DNA of 42,690 bases from Prevotella sp. Its GTDB lineage: Bacteria > Bacteroidota > Bacteroidia > Bacteroidales > Bacteroidaceae. Positions 8,396 to 17,858 of the stretch are shown in pieces. A program made the position numbers and the translations under genes. Every line of letters begins with the position of its first letter. Within the stretch, counting starts at the first letter, position 1. The notes beneath the pieces are model-generated. The model was not told the origin of the DNA and searched no databases. It worked only from the letters and a program-made list of their open reading frames with translations. Where the stretch lies: contig JAFULM010000021.1 in NCBI GenBank assembly GCA_017483185.1, positions 1 through 42,690 on the forward strand. The letters run 5' to 3'.

Positions 8396-8424
8396 TAGGG
8401 TCGCGACCCGTCGCGACCGCCTCC
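8396..8424. repeat. Family E palindromic element, degenerate copy
   Basis: TAGGGTCGCGACCCGTCGCG and the following GACCGCCTCC match the left arms at 20022-20052 and 33229-33256. The right arm is mostly lost; only a short GGAGTCGGAGG-like trace remains near 8490. The 8263-8395 stretch holds no gene. Confidence 0.7.
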
Positions 8425-8589
8425 GTGCCAAATGAGTCTACGCAGTCGGTTGGCTTATATATCCGTCCGGTCATGTGGCGGGTTACGTGACATGGAGTCG
8501 GAGGGTGGACGACATCGCAGGTGGTCTGCGACACCCGTGTCGGGTGGGGCTTCGGCGAATTGTTCATGTCATAATAATATCAAAAATTT

Positions 8590-8905
8590 AACACATCAAA
8601 ATTGCTTCAAAAAAACGGCGGCGACGCTCTGATTTTGACATTCGGCCGTCATTTTCCGACCGAAAAATCTTCGCGGTCGTGCCGTAAGGGCCCCGCGGGG
8701 TTGCAACGGCATGCTTGTTGGCTTGCAACGAGCGCGCCGTCGCTTCGCACCGGGGCCGCCGTTGCGAAGCCGCGGGGGCCTTACGGCAAGGAAAAATCCG
8801 CGAAAACGATGCACACTTTCGTGATTTTCGGCGTAACACGCTGACGGTCAGGAAGAAAAAGATGCACGCGCTATTTTGAAGAATTTGAGGCCGAGGGAGG
8901 ACTTG
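8590..8905. repeat. Family B interspersed repeat, copy B5 (partial)
   Basis: The core (about 8680-8790) repeats the GTTGCAACGG / CGCGCCGTCGC / GGGGCC modules of B1-B4, bounded by GCCGTAAGGGCC and GGCCTTACGGC, which are mutual complements. The right edge GATGCACGCGCTATTTTG also occurs in B4 (about 34898). No gene between 8178 and 9321 is supported. From 8906 to 9062 there is only a CTCCTCCAAAGGGGAGGAG hairpin. Confidence 0.7.
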
Positions 8906-9062
8906 CTGCAGAATTTATGTTAAAATCGAGGTCTTTTGTTGTGATTATTCCGAGTTTTTAACAGTTGAGAAGAAGCCCCACCTACCTCCTCCAAAGGGGA
9001 GGAGACAGAGTGGATGAAGGGAATCATAAGAGAAGGCTAATTCAACCGGACAATGAGGGTGC

Positions 9063-9272
9063 ATCAAAATACAAACTCATTTGTAAGCCTTTAAGTGGGG
9101 TAACTGTAGTCCCCTCCTTCCGAAGGAGGGGTTAGGGGTGGTTAGTCATATTCTGTTATCTGAAGTGGTGATTTATAGAATGTTATTGTTTAACCACCCC
9201 TACCCCCTCCTTCGGAAAGAGGGGACTACAGCTACCCCACTTAAAGGCTTACAAATGAGTTTGTATTTTGAT
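9063..9272. repeat. Family D large palindrome, copy D1
   Basis: Arms of about 82 bases (9063-9145 and 9190-9272) face each other around a loop of roughly 45 bases. Inner arms carry CCTTTAAGTGGGGTAA and CCCCTCCTTCCGAAGGAGGG with GGTTAGGGGTGGTTAG. The outer arms, TCAAAATACAAACTCATTTG, are unique to this copy yet present on both sides. It begins 50 bases beyond the last gene of the leu operon, so it could act as its transcription end. Confidence 0.88.
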
Positions 9273-9321
9273 ACCGAATTTTGATACGCCCACGTCCGGT
9301 TGGGCTATTTCCAATAACCAT

Positions 9322-10002
9322 TCATCGGCAACGGTCATACCACTCCCGCAGCGCACCGCGCGGAACACCGCGCCGCACGAGCGCGTCGAGCTCGCCGCGG
9401 GCCTCATCCTTGCGGCCGAGCGACAGGAGGATGTCCGTCCGCGAAATGGCGAAATCGGTGTTATCCGGAGCCAGCCGGCAGGCCTGTGTCCAGTCGTAGA
9501 GGGCGGCGTCGTAGGACCGAAGGTCGCGCTCCAGCGATGCGCGTGATGCATAGACCACGGCACTGTCGGGATATAGCTCGACGAGACGGTTGAGATGGTC
9601 CATCGCCTCAGACGTGCGCTGGAGTTTGATGCAGACATGCGCCAGTCCGAGCATGGCCTCCATGTTGCGCGGGACGACAGCGATGAAGTCCTCATAGTCC
9701 CTGCGGGCGAGGTCATAGCGACGCAGATGGGTGTTGGCGTATGCCCGATAGAAGAGCGCCGCAGGATTTTTCGGTTCACGCGCGAGAATCAGGCCGTACT
9801 CCTCGGCGGCATACTCCCACTGCTGCAACTCCAGATTGATGGCTGCCTTGCGCAGGTGGAGGTCCGAGGAATAGGGCCGGGTGGCTATCTGACGGTTGAT
9901 GACGGCCAGCGAGTCACGCCACTGTGCGGGTGTCTGGGCGTCGACGGGCAGCGCCGCGGACAACAGCATGACAACAAACAGAAGTTTCTTTCCTGACCGC
10001 AT
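9322..10002 (-). CDS. Secreted tetratricopeptide-repeat protein
   Basis: The 226-residue protein has a signal peptide (LLFVVMLLSAALPVDAQ) followed by about five TPR units, recognisable from motifs such as NPAALFYRAYANTHLRRYDLA, EAMLGLAHVCIKLQRTSEA and SAVVYASRASLERDLRSYDAA. TPR arrays mediate protein contacts; the likely location is periplasm or outer membrane inner face. Its ATG follows the leuB stop directly (TAA-ATG), so it is cotranscribed and probably translationally coupled to the leucine operon, although no link to amino acid synthesis is evident. Confidence 0.85.
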   Translation of the reverse strand: MRSGKKLLFVVMLLSAALPVDAQTPAQWRDSLAVINRQIATRPYSSDLHLRKAAINLELQQWEYAAEEYGLILAREPKNPAALFYRAYANTHLRRYDLARRDYEDFIAVVPRNMEAMLGLAHVCIKLQRTSEAMDHLNRLVELYPDSAVVYASRASLERDLRSYDAALYDWTQACRLAPDNTDFAISRTDILLSLGRKDEARGELDALVRRGVPRGALREWYDRCR

Positions 10003-11064
10003 TTATGCGTTCTTGATATATTCCACAATCCATGCGCCGACTTCCTGAGTTCCGTAGTTGGCACCGCCCTCGACCTGAATCTCCGGTGTGCGGACGTTGG
10101 CGTCAAGCGAGGCGTCGACGGCACGGCGCACGAGCGCGCCCTCGTCCTTGAGGTCGAAATGCTCGAGAAGCATGGCCACGGAAAGGATCTGAGCCAGCGG
10201 ATTGGCGATGTTCAGGCCCTTTGCCTGCGGCCATGAGCCGTGGACGGGCTCGAAGACGGGCGTGCTCTCACCCGTCGATGCCGACGGCAGGAGACCCATC
10301 GAACCGGAAATGCAGCTGCCCTCATCGGTGAGGATGTCGCCGAAGGTATTCTCCGTGACCATGACGTCGAAGAATTTCGGTTCGGCAATCATACGCATTG
10401 AGGCGTTGTCGACGAACATGTAGTCGACGTTGACGTCGGGATACTGCGGCTCCATCTCCTTGGCTATCTGTCGCCACAGGCGGCTCGACGCCAGCACGTT
10501 GGCCTTGTCGACGACGGTGAGATGGCGGTTGCGGCGGCGGGCATACTCAAAGCCGACCTTGAGGATGCGCTCCACCTCGGGACGGGTGTAGTAGTTGGTG
10601 TCGTATGCCTTGTCGTTGTCCTGATATTTCTCGCCGAAATACATTCCTCCGGTGAGCTCGCGGATACAGATGAAGTCGGCTCCGTCGACCAGTTCGGGCC
10701 GCAACGGCGACTTATGCACGAGACACTTGAACGTCTGGACCGGACGGATGTTGGCAAAAAGGCCGAGCTTCTTGCGCATGGCCAGCAGTCCCTGCTCGGG
10801 ACGTACCTTCGCCGTCGGGTCGTTGTCGAACTTCGGATCGCCGACGGCCGCGAACAACACGGCGTCAGCCTCACGGCACACGCGGAATGTCTCTTCGGGA
10901 AACGGATCACCGACAGCGTCGATGGCCGACGCTCCGCACAGAGCCTCCTCGTATGTCACTTCGTGTCCGAACTTTGCGGCAATGGCGTCCATGACGGCCA
11001 CTCCCTGCTTCATTATCTCCGGCCCGATACCATCACCGGGCAAAACTGCGATTTTTAATTTCAT
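10003..11064 (-). CDS. leuB: 3-isopropylmalate dehydrogenase
   Basis: LeuB oxidises and decarboxylates 3-isopropylmalate to 2-ketoisocaproate with NAD. The 353 residues match the family length. Landmarks are the N-terminal [14 protein letters not shown], substrate-binding [22 protein letters not shown], catalytic YFGEKY (Tyr), [14 protein letters not shown] (Lys), and metal/NAD-binding [15 protein letters not shown] and [18 protein letters not shown]. The same enzyme can act on 3-methylmalate in the citramalate route to isoleucine. It follows the citramalate-synthase-like gene by 141 bases that hold a 29-bp hairpin. Confidence 0.97.
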   Translation of the reverse strand: MKLKIAVLPGDGIGPEIMKQGVAVMDAIAAKFGHEVTYEEALCGASAIDAVGDPFPEETFRVCREADAVLFAAVGDPKFDNDPTAKVRPEQGLLAMRKKLGLFANIRPVQTFKCLVHKSPLRPELVDGADFICIRELTGGMYFGEKYQDNDKAYDTNYYTRPEVERILKVGFEYARRRNRHLTVVDKANVLASSRLWRQIAKEMEPQYPDVNVDYMFVDNASMRMIAEPKFFDVMVTENTFGDILTDEGSCISGSMGLLPSASTGESTPVFEPVHGSWPQAKGLNIANPLAQILSVAMLLEHFDLKDEGALVRRAVDASLDANVRTPEIQVEGGANYGTQEVGAWIVEYIKNA

Positions 11065-11112
11065 ATCCTTTTGTTTTTAAGTAAGTATCCATTATTACCT
11101 TATAATAAGTTT

Positions 11113-11180
11113 TTTGAACACAGAGACACGGAGACACAGAGTAACATTATCCTCTGTATCTCCGTGTCTCTGTGTTCAAA
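11113..11180. repeat. 29-bp hairpin between cimA-like gene and leuB
   Basis: TTTGAACACAGAGACACGG... at 11113-11141 pairs with 11152-11180 with a single mismatch around a 10-base loop. It lies inside the operon. It may be a dispersed intergenic palindrome, a processing site or a partial terminator affecting leuB. A T-run (11110-11115 read on plus) lies outside the minus-strand downstream side, so classical termination of cimA is not obvious. Confidence 0.8.
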
Positions 11181-11205
11181 GTATAAACTAATTGTTGCAA
11201 CATAC

Positions 11206-12762
11206 TTATTCTATCATATTCAACATCTTTATCGTCGCCTTGATGGCTGCCTCCGTCTGGTCGGCGTCGAGACCGCGGGTGCGCAGCAGCTTGTCGCCGT
11301 TGCGCCACGTGATGACCGTCTGGACGAGGGCGTCGGTGCGGCCTCCCGGCGGGATGGTCACGGCATAGTTGGCCAGCAGCGGGAACGTGCGGTCGAGATG
11401 CTCCTTATATATCTTGCGCAACGCTTTCACGAAGGCGTCATACTGTCCGTCGCCCGTTGCGTCGGCAGCATATTCGCGGCCGTCAATCTCCACCTTGACG
11501 CTGGCGATGGGCTTCAGACCGTAGGCCAGCGAGACCATATAGCTCACGAGCTTGACGCGGTCGTCGGCCGTGCTGTGCTTCAGGACGTCGCTCACGATGA
11601 ACGGAAGGTCCTCCTGAGTCACAATCTCCTTGCGGTCGCCCAGCTCCGTGATGCGGCGCGTCACCTTCTGAGTCTGCTCCGGCGTCAGTTCGAGACCGAG
11701 CTCCTGAAGGTTTCGGGCTATGTTGGCCCGGCCGCTCGTCTTTCCGAGGGCATACTCGCGCTTGCGGCCGAAACGCTCCGGCACGAGGTCGTTGCAGTAG
11801 AGATTGCGCTTGTTGTCGCCGTCGGCGTGGACTCCGGCCACCTGCGTGAAGACATTTTCGCCGACGACCGGCTGGTTCGGAGCGATGGCGATGCCCGAAT
11901 AGCCTTCCACCAATCGGCTCAGGTCGTTGAGCCGGTCCTCCCGTATGCTCGTCTTGGCATGGAACTGGTCCTTCAGAATCACCTGTACGCTCGACAGAGG
12001 GGCGTTTCCGCAGCGCTCGCCAAGGCCGTTGACAGTCACGTGCAAGCCCTTCGCGCCGCAGAGAACGGCACCGAGCGAGTTGCTCACGGCAAGGTCGTAG
12101 TCGTTGTGTGCGTGGAAGTCGAAGTGCAGGTCGGGGTAGCGTTTCACCATCTTGCGGAAGAACTCGATGGCCTGCAGCGGGTTCATTATGCCCAGCGTGT
12201 CGGGTAGCATGAAGCGCTTGATATTGGTGTCGCGCAGCGCGTCGACCATCATATAGACGTAGTCAGGCGAGTCTTTCATGCCGTTGCTCCAGTCTTCGAG
12301 ATAGAGATTGACGCTGATGCCGCGTTTCTCGGCATACGCCAGCGAACGGCGTATTTCCCCGATATGCTCCTCCGGAGTCTTGTGGAGTTGGTGGGTGCAG
12401 TGCTTCAGCGAGCCTTTGGCCAGCAGATTGATGACCCGGCCGCCACATTCGGCAATCCAGTCGACCGACAGATGGCCGTCGACGAAGCCCAACACCTCCA
12501 CCCTGTCGAGCATGTCAATCTGGCGGGCGTAACGGCAAATCATCTTCACGGCGTCCTTCTCGCCCTCCGAAACCCGCGCCGAAGCGACCTCGATGCGGTC
12601 GACATTGACGTCGCGCAGCAGCATCCGCGCTATCTGGAGCTTCTCGTGAGGCAGAAACGAGACGCCGCTGGTCTGCTCGCCGTCGCGCAGCGTGCAGTCC
12701 ATGATCTCGATGAAAGGCTGTATGCGGTGGCCGGTGCCGTTCACTTGTTGAGCCGTTCCCAT
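11206..12762 (-). CDS. Citramalate / 2-isopropylmalate synthase-like protein
   Basis: A 518-residue HMGL-like TIM barrel with C-terminal LeuA dimerisation-regulatory domain. Motifs: EIMDCTLRDGEQTSGVSF at the N-terminus, HAHNDYDLAVSNSL (metal ligands), NGLGERCGNAPL, then a regulatory domain from about residue 380 (VKVEIDGREYAADATGDGQYDAF). It differs clearly from the canonical leuA four genes upstream. Paralogues in Bacteroidales leu operons are thought to be citramalate synthases, condensing pyruvate and acetyl-CoA for isoleucine synthesis through LeuCD and LeuB. That role is inferred. Its ATG overlaps the leuD end by 22 bases, implying coupling. Confidence 0.85.
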   Translation of the reverse strand: MGTAQQVNGTGHRIQPFIEIMDCTLRDGEQTSGVSFLPHEKLQIARMLLRDVNVDRIEVASARVSEGEKDAVKMICRYARQIDMLDRVEVLGFVDGHLSVDWIAECGGRVINLLAKGSLKHCTHQLHKTPEEHIGEIRRSLAYAEKRGISVNLYLEDWSNGMKDSPDYVYMMVDALRDTNIKRFMLPDTLGIMNPLQAIEFFRKMVKRYPDLHFDFHAHNDYDLAVSNSLGAVLCGAKGLHVTVNGLGERCGNAPLSSVQVILKDQFHAKTSIREDRLNDLSRLVEGYSGIAIAPNQPVVGENVFTQVAGVHADGDNKRNLYCNDLVPERFGRKREYALGKTSGRANIARNLQELGLELTPEQTQKVTRRITELGDRKEIVTQEDLPFIVSDVLKHSTADDRVKLVSYMVSLAYGLKPIASVKVEIDGREYAADATGDGQYDAFVKALRKIYKEHLDRTFPLLANYAVTIPPGGRTDALVQTVITWRNGDKLLRTRGLDADQTEAAIKATIKMLNMIE

Positions 12763-13331
12763 CGTTCGATCTTATCCTTATTCTCTATCAGATAGTCGAT
12801 GTCATCGAGACCGTTCATCAGGCAGTGCTTCTTATATCCGTTAATCTCAAACTGCTCGCTGCGTCCGGTTGCCTTGTTCGCCACCGTCTGCGCCGGGAGA
12901 TTGACTTCCACGACGGTCTTCGGGTCGGCGGCGATGCTGTCGAACAGCTCCGCGAGGAAGTCCTCACTCACCACCACGGGCAGCACGAAGTTGTTGAGCT
13001 CGTTGTTCTTGTGGATGTCGGCGAAGAAACTGCTTATCACCACGCGGAAGCCATAGCCCGCAATGGCCCACGCCGCATGCTCACGGCTCGATCCGGAACC
13101 GAAGTTCTTGCCGGCCACGAGGATGCAGCCGCCGTATGTCGGGTCGTTGAGAACAAAATCTTTCTTCGGCGTGCCGTCCTCGTTGTACCGCCAGTCGCGG
13201 AAGAGATTGTCTCCGAAGCCGGCCTTGTCCGTCGCTTTGAGGAAGCGCGCGGGGATTATCTGGTCTGTGTCGACGTTCTCCAAAGGGAGCGGAACACATG
13301 TACTTGTTATTATGTCGAATTTCTGTTTCAT
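12741..13331 (-). CDS. leuD: 3-isopropylmalate dehydratase small subunit
   Basis: With LeuC this subunit isomerises 2- to 3-isopropylmalate (and citramalate to methylmalate). The 196-residue protein contains NVDTDQIIPARFLK near the N-terminus and GKNFGSGSSREHAAWAI, both diagnostic of LeuD swivel domains. The start codon is 20 bases after the leuC stop. Length and motifs are normal. Confidence 0.97.
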   Translation of the reverse strand: MKQKFDIITSTCVPLPLENVDTDQIIPARFLKATDKAGFGDNLFRDWRYNEDGTPKKDFVLNDPTYGGCILVAGKNFGSGSSREHAAWAIAGYGFRVVISSFFADIHKNNELNNFVLPVVVSEDFLAELFDSIAADPKTVVEVNLPAQTVANKATGRSEQFEINGYKKHCLMNGLDDIDYLIENKDKIERWERLNK

Positions 13332-13351
13332 TGGTTTTTGTTTTATTTGGG

Positions 13352-14749
13352 CTAATCCACCATCTCCCTCGGGTCCGTTATCACTCCCGTCACGGCAGCG
13401 GCGGCGGCGACGAGCGGCGAGGCAAGGATTGTGCGGGCGCCGGGGCCTTGGCGTCCTTCAAAGTTGCGGTTGCTCGTGGACACGGAATACTTGCCGGCAG
13501 GAATCTTGTCGTCGTTCATCGCGAGACAGGCCGAGCAGCCCGGCTGACGGATGGCGAAGCCCGCAGCTTCCAATATCTTGTCGAGTCCCTCCTCGCGTAT
13601 CTGCTTGTCCACGGCCCACGAACCGGGCACGAGCCACGCCGTCACCGTGTCGGCCTTGCGGCGGCCCTTGACGAGCGAGGCGAAAGCGCGGAAGTCCTCG
13701 ATGCGTCCGTTGGTGCAGGCGCCGAGGAAGACGTAGTCGATCTTATGACCGAGCAGCCGTTCGCCCGGCTGGAAGCCCATATAGTCGAGCGACTTGACAA
13801 ACGACGCCTTGCCGGCCTCGTCGATGCTGTCGAGCGTCGGTATGGACGCGGTGATGCCCATGCCCATGCCGGGATTGGTGCCGTAGGTCACCATCGGTTC
13901 GATGTCGGCGGCGGCAAAGGTCAGCTCCTTGTCGAACACGGCATCGTCGCCGCTCTTCAGCGTCTTCCAGTATTCGACGGCCTTATCCCAATCATCGCCT
14001 TTCGGTGCGAACTCGCGGCCGCGGATATACTCAAATGTCGTCTCGTCGGGGGCGATGAAACCGCCGCGTGCGCCCATCTCTATCGAGAGGTTGCACAGCG
14101 TGAGCCGTCCCTCCATAGACATATCGCGCACGACGCTGCCGGCGTATTCGATGAAATAGCCCGTACCGCCGGATGTCGTGAGCTGCGACATCAGATAGAG
14201 AGCCACGTCCTTTGCCGTCACGCCGCGTCCCAGCGTGCCCTCGATGCTGATGCGCATGGACTTGGGCTTCTGCTGGAGTATGCACTGCGAGGCCATCACC
14301 ATCTCCACCTCACTCGTTCCGATGCCGAAGGCCACGGCTCCCATAGCGCCGTGTGTCGACGTGTGGGAGTCACCGCAGACGATGGTCATGCCGGGCAGCG
14401 ACAGTCCCTTCTCCGGTCCGACGACATGGATGATGCCGTTGTCGGGCGACATCATGCCGTAATGTGTCAGCCCGAAGTCAGCCGCGTTCCTGGCCAGCGT
14501 GTCCACCTGCTTCTTCGACACGGGGTCCTCGATTGGTTTGTCCTGATCGTGGGTCGGTGTGTTGTGGTCGGGCATACAGTAAATCTGTTCGGGACGGAAA
14601 CACCGCAATCCTCTCTTGCGCATGCCGTCGAATGCCTGCGGCGATGTCACCTCATGACAGTAGAGGCGGTCTATATACAGTTGTGTGGGGCCGTCGTCAA
14701 CATTCTGTACGACGTGCTTGTCCCATATCTTATCAAATAGTGTGTTCAT
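13352..14749 (-). CDS. leuC: 3-isopropylmalate dehydratase large subunit
   Basis: This 465-residue aconitase-family protein binds a [4Fe-4S] cluster. Cluster cysteines are visible in FLGACTNGR and [14 protein letters not shown]. Other landmarks are [12 protein letters not shown] at the N-terminus, [26 protein letters not shown] and [19 protein letters not shown]. It works with LeuD and lies 48 bases after leuA in the operon. Family length is normal. Confidence 0.97.
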   Translation of the reverse strand: MNTLFDKIWDKHVVQNVDDGPTQLYIDRLYCHEVTSPQAFDGMRKRGLRCFRPEQIYCMPDHNTPTHDQDKPIEDPVSKKQVDTLARNAADFGLTHYGMMSPDNGIIHVVGPEKGLSLPGMTIVCGDSHTSTHGAMGAVAFGIGTSEVEMVMASQCILQQKPKSMRISIEGTLGRGVTAKDVALYLMSQLTTSGGTGYFIEYAGSVVRDMSMEGRLTLCNLSIEMGARGGFIAPDETTFEYIRGREFAPKGDDWDKAVEYWKTLKSGDDAVFDKELTFAAADIEPMVTYGTNPGMGMGITASIPTLDSIDEAGKASFVKSLDYMGFQPGERLLGHKIDYVFLGACTNGRIEDFRAFASLVKGRRKADTVTAWLVPGSWAVDKQIREEGLDKILEAAGFAIRQPGCSACLAMNDDKIPAGKYSVSTSNRNFEGRQGPGARTILASPLVAAAAAVTGVITDPREMVD

Positions 14750-14797
14750 ATTCTTTTTTTTTAGGAGCGATAACTCCTATAACTCCCCCTCGAAAAA

Positions 14798-16300
14798 CTA
14801 CTTAAACTTATTTATACAGTCAATATACGCCTCGACCGACGCCGTGACGATGTCGGTGTTTGCGCCGAAACCATAGTAGACACTGCCGTTGTATTCCACC
14901 TGCATGTGCACCTTTCCGACATCGTCCGAGCCCTTGCTTATGGCCTGTATGGTAAACTCCTTGAGCGTCATCTGCTTCTGGATGATCTTCTTCAGCGCGT
15001 TGATGGCCGCGTCGACGGGACCGTTGCCCGTGGATGCCTCCTCAAACTTCTGGCCGGAGATGTCCAGCCCGATGCTCGCGACGCTCTTCACGCCCATACC
15101 CGTCGTCACCTGCAGGAAGTCCAGTTTGACGGCGCGACTTGCGGCCGCGTCGGCTCCCGCGAGCATGAGTATGTCGTCGTCGTTGACCTCCTTCTTGCGG
15201 TCGGCCAGCTTGAGAAACTGCTGATAGAGTTCGTCCACACGCTCCTCGTTGTCGATGTTGACACCGAGCACGCCGAGACGATATTTCAGTGCGGCACGTC
15301 CCGAGCGTGCGGTGAGCACGATCGAGTTGTCGTCCAGTCCCACATCCTTCGGGTCGATGATTTCGTATGTCGACACATTCTTCAGCACGCCGTCCTGATG
15401 GATGCCGCTCGAGTGGGCGAAAGCGTTGCGTCCGACGATAGCCTTGTTGGGCTGGACGGGCATGTTCATCAGACTCGACACCATGCGGCTCGTGGGATAT
15501 ATCTTGGTCGTGTTGATGTTGGTCTCGATGTCGATGTTCTTGTGACACTTGAGAATCATGGCCACCTCCTCGAGCGACGTGTTGCCGGCCCGTTCGCCGA
15601 TGCCGTTGATGGTTACTTCGACCTGACGCGCCCCGTTGAGCACACCGCTCAGCGTGTTGGCCGTGGCCATGCCCAGGTCGTTGTGGCAGTGGGTGGAGAG
15701 AATGGCGCGTCCGGCGGACAGTCCGTCGACATGCTCCATGAGATACTTTATCTTCTCGCCATATTCCGCCGGCAGACAGTAGCCGGTCGTGTCGGGGATG
15801 TTTATCACCGTCGCTCCTGCCTTGACGACGGCCTCAACCACGCGGGCCAGATATTCGTTGTCGGTGCGTCCGGCGTCCTCGGCATAGAACTCGACGTCCT
15901 CCACATAGCGGCGGGCATACTTCACGGCGGCCACTGCACGCTCGATGATTTCCTCGCGGTTGCTGTTGAACTTATACCTGATGTGCGAATCACTCGTACC
16001 GATGCCCGTGTGTATGCGCTTGTGCTTTGCGTAGCGCAACGAGTCGGCGGCCACGTCGATGTCCTTCTCCACGGCGCGTGTCAGGGCACAGATGGTCGGC
16101 CACGTCACGGCTTTGGATATCTCTATCACCGAATTGAAGTCGCCGGGGCTCGAGATGGGAAATCCCGCCTCAATCACGTCGACGCCCAGCTGTTCGAGCT
16201 GGCGGGCCACCTGAATCTTCTCAACCGTGTTAAGCTGGCATCCCGGCACCTGCTCGCCGTCGCGCAGCGTTGTGTCAAAAATAAACAGTCTGTCGCTCAT
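14798..16300 (-). CDS. leuA: 2-isopropylmalate synthase
   Basis: LeuA condenses acetyl-CoA with 2-ketoisovalerate, the first committed step to leucine. From the ATG at 16300 it has 500 residues: [19 protein letters not shown], catalytic [31 protein letters not shown] and [12 protein letters not shown], then a C-terminal allosteric domain (from about 385) that usually binds leucine. The frame is open to 16405, but that extension would run through an intrinsic terminator, so the internal ATG ([11 protein letters not shown], with AAGAAAT upstream) is chosen. It is the first structural gene of the operon, behind a candidate attenuator. Confidence 0.96.
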   Translation of the reverse strand: MSDRLFIFDTTLRDGEQVPGCQLNTVEKIQVARQLEQLGVDVIEAGFPISSPGDFNSVIEISKAVTWPTICALTRAVEKDIDVAADSLRYAKHKRIHTGIGTSDSHIRYKFNSNREEIIERAVAAVKYARRYVEDVEFYAEDAGRTDNEYLARVVEAVVKAGATVINIPDTTGYCLPAEYGEKIKYLMEHVDGLSAGRAILSTHCHNDLGMATANTLSGVLNGARQVEVTINGIGERAGNTSLEEVAMILKCHKNIDIETNINTTKIYPTSRMVSSLMNMPVQPNKAIVGRNAFAHSSGIHQDGVLKNVSTYEIIDPKDVGLDDNSIVLTARSGRAALKYRLGVLGVNIDNEERVDELYQQFLKLADRKKEVNDDDILMLAGADAAASRAVKLDFLQVTTGMGVKSVASIGLDISGQKFEEASTGNGPVDAAINALKKIIQKQMTLKEFTIQAISKGSDDVGKVHMQVEYNGSVYYGFGANTDIVTASVEAYIDCINKFK

Positions 16301-16363
16301 ATTTCTTAATTCACTTATAATTTTTTTCTTGTTCCGTTTCGGACGAGACATCCGACCTTGACT

Positions 16364-16403
16364 AAAAAAAGAACCTTCCCCACAGTCGAAGTGAGAAAGG
16401 TTC
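16364..16403 (-). terminator. Attenuator terminator in the leu leader
   Basis: On the minus strand GAACCTTTCTCAC (16403-16391) pairs with GTGGGGAAGGTTC (16383-16371) over 13 bp, including G-U pairs, around a 7-base loop, and is followed by seven T (16370-16364). It lies 64 bases before leuA and 21 bases after the leader-peptide stop. Its left arm includes TCACTTC, complementary to GAAGTGA inside the leader-peptide codons (16447-16441), an alternative antiterminator pairing. Confidence 0.88.
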
Positions 16404-16424
16404 AATATCTATTGTCACGCATAG

Positions 16425-16505
16425 CTACCGACACACATTTTCACTTCCGCCCACTCGTTGCAGTCGGATAATATTGATGATGTGTAGCAGACCGGTGTAT
16501 GTCAT
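16425..16505 (-). CDS. Leu/Ile-rich leader peptide of the leu operon
   Basis: A 26-codon frame starting ATG ACA TAC and ending TAG. Residues 5-15 read GLLHIINIIRL; of 26 residues, 3 are Leu, 4 Ile and 2 Val. It begins about 30 bases after a consensus promoter and stops just before an intrinsic terminator, as in classical amino-acid attenuators. When Leu or Ile tRNA is scarce the ribosome would stall at codons 6-15, leaving the GAAGTGA segment free to pair with the terminator arm. When supply is good the ribosome covers it and the terminator forms. No strong ribosome binding site is visible, which is normal in this phylum. Assignment is from sequence logic only. Confidence 0.75.
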   Translation of the reverse strand: MTYTGLLHIINIIRLQRVGGSENVCR

Positions 16506-16536
16506 ATTCTCGTCGTATATTCGTTTTATTCGGCTG

Positions 16537-16568
16537 CAAAGTTAACCATTTATTGCCGAACAAACAAA
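16537..16568 (-). promoter_or_regulatory. Promoter of the leu operon
   Basis: Minus-strand TTTG (16568-16565), a 20-base spacer and TAACTTTG (16544-16537) fit the Bacteroidota consensus. Transcription would begin near 16530, giving a 230-base leader. Confidence 0.78.
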
Positions 16569-16724
16569 TAAACCGTAAGTTTTTTAGCCTAAAATCTTTC
16601 AAAAACTAACAAAACAGCACCAAAACACGAAAAAAGTATCAGCACAAAGGACATCGGGACACGCTTCATCCGGCACTCTCGGGCGACGGTATGCCGTCGG
16701 TGCCGGCTCGACACGACGACGCGC

Positions 16725-17300
16725 CAGGACATGTTTGTAAACATTGTTGCAGAAAAAATCATGACAAACGAAAATCGCGGAAATGGTGCCGGAAGGGCGA
16801 AAAAGGCCCTAAAAAAGTAAGAAGAAGCCCCCTCCGACTCCCCCAAAGCGGGAGTTTGGGATGCCGTAAGGCCCCCGCGGCCCTTCATTTTTGAAAAAGT
16901 CGGCGAGTTTTCGATTGCCGGAAAAGGGCAAAAAAGCGGGTCTTGTCGAGCAACGGCGGCCCCGTTACCTTGCAACGGCGTGCTCCTTGCATTGCAACGA
17001 GGCTGCCGTTGCAATGCAATAGCGGCCCCGTTGCAGAGCCGTAAGGGCCTCGCGGGAAGCCCAAGCTCCCCCTTTGGGGGAGTCAGAGGGGGCTGACTGT
17101 TTATAAACAACTGAGTGCCAGTAGTTTACAAAACCAGCATTTTCCCATCAAAAAAACGGGCGCGATTTTGTCCTTCGCGAGATTTGAAAATTCGGAGGCG
17201 CGGCGGATTTTTTTCAGAAAGTGGGGCAAAATGAAAGCGTCCGGATGCCGTTTCCGGCTCTTTTTGTCGGAATTTTTCAGAAAACGCAGAAAAACAAATC
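16725..17300. repeat. Family B interspersed repeat, copy B2
   Basis: The left edge GTAAACATTGTTG...GACAAACGAAAAT is shared with B4 (34588-34624). The core (16940-17045) has the TTGCAACGGCG / GGCCCCGTTGC modules. It is bracketed by two inverted 37-bp motifs, 16824-16860 and 17056-17094, each itself centred on CCCCCAAAG or CTTTGGGGG. The right end (17160-17290) repeats CTTCGCGAGATTTGAAAATTC as in B1. 16569-16724 between the leu promoter and this repeat shows no gene. Confidence 0.8.
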
Positions 17301-17388
17301 ACCCTCCATATCAACCGACAAGTATGGTCGCGCCACTACTTGTCAGTTCACTTGCAGAACCAGTTGAGGAAGCCTTTAAGTGGGGCAC

Positions 17389-17692
17389 CCCCCCTCCGAA
17401 GCTACTCTCTGCACACATCTTTATCCCGGGTTTATACTAACATAGCATGCTCATTTGGACGTCTTTATGTGTGGTAATCGCACTCCCTCCTTCGCAAGGA
17501 GGGGTTAGGGGTGGTTGATGATAACTTGTTGAAAATCATTATTTTGAATGACTGCGAATGACTAACCACCCCTAACCCCTCCTTGCGAAGGAGGGAGTGC
17601 GATTACCACACATAAAGACGCCCAAATGAGCTTGTCACGTTGTTTCCAATAAGACAAAAAAATGTGTGTAGAGAGTAGCTTCACAAGGAGGG
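17389..17692. repeat. Family D palindrome D2 nested inside a second palindrome
   Basis: The inner palindrome spans 17449-17631, with arms containing CGTCTTTATGTGTGGTAATC and the family motif CCTCCTTCGCAAGGAGG. Outside it, 17392-17418 (GAAGCTACTCTCTGCACACA) is complementary to about 17662-17690 (TGTGTGTAGAGAGTAGCTTC). So one inverted repeat lies within another. A stray CCTTTAAGTGGGG at 17371 is the family edge. Confidence 0.85.
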
Positions 17693-17774
17693 GAGTGAGT
17701 TCACCTCTTCCCCCTCTCACATCGCGCAAAATGAGATTTACCACGCAAATCACATCGATTTCGGTTTTTTTGCG

Positions 17775-17782
17775 TACTTTTG
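17775..17782 (+). promoter_or_regulatory. Possible -7 element upstream of the 18086 gene
   Basis: TACTTTTG matches TAnnTTTG. If it serves the gene at 18086, palindrome D3 would lie wholly within the 5' untranslated region. Confidence 0.45.
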
Positions 17783-17858
17783 TAACCGTAGCAACACTTC
17801 AGACCGGAAGCGGACTACACATTATTATATATAATACATATATTATCATAACCATGAG

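Noticed and set aside
16301-16405. N-terminal extension of LeuA to 16405
   Set aside because: It would be translated through the attenuator terminator stem and U-tract, and the family N-terminus starts at the ATG at 16300.
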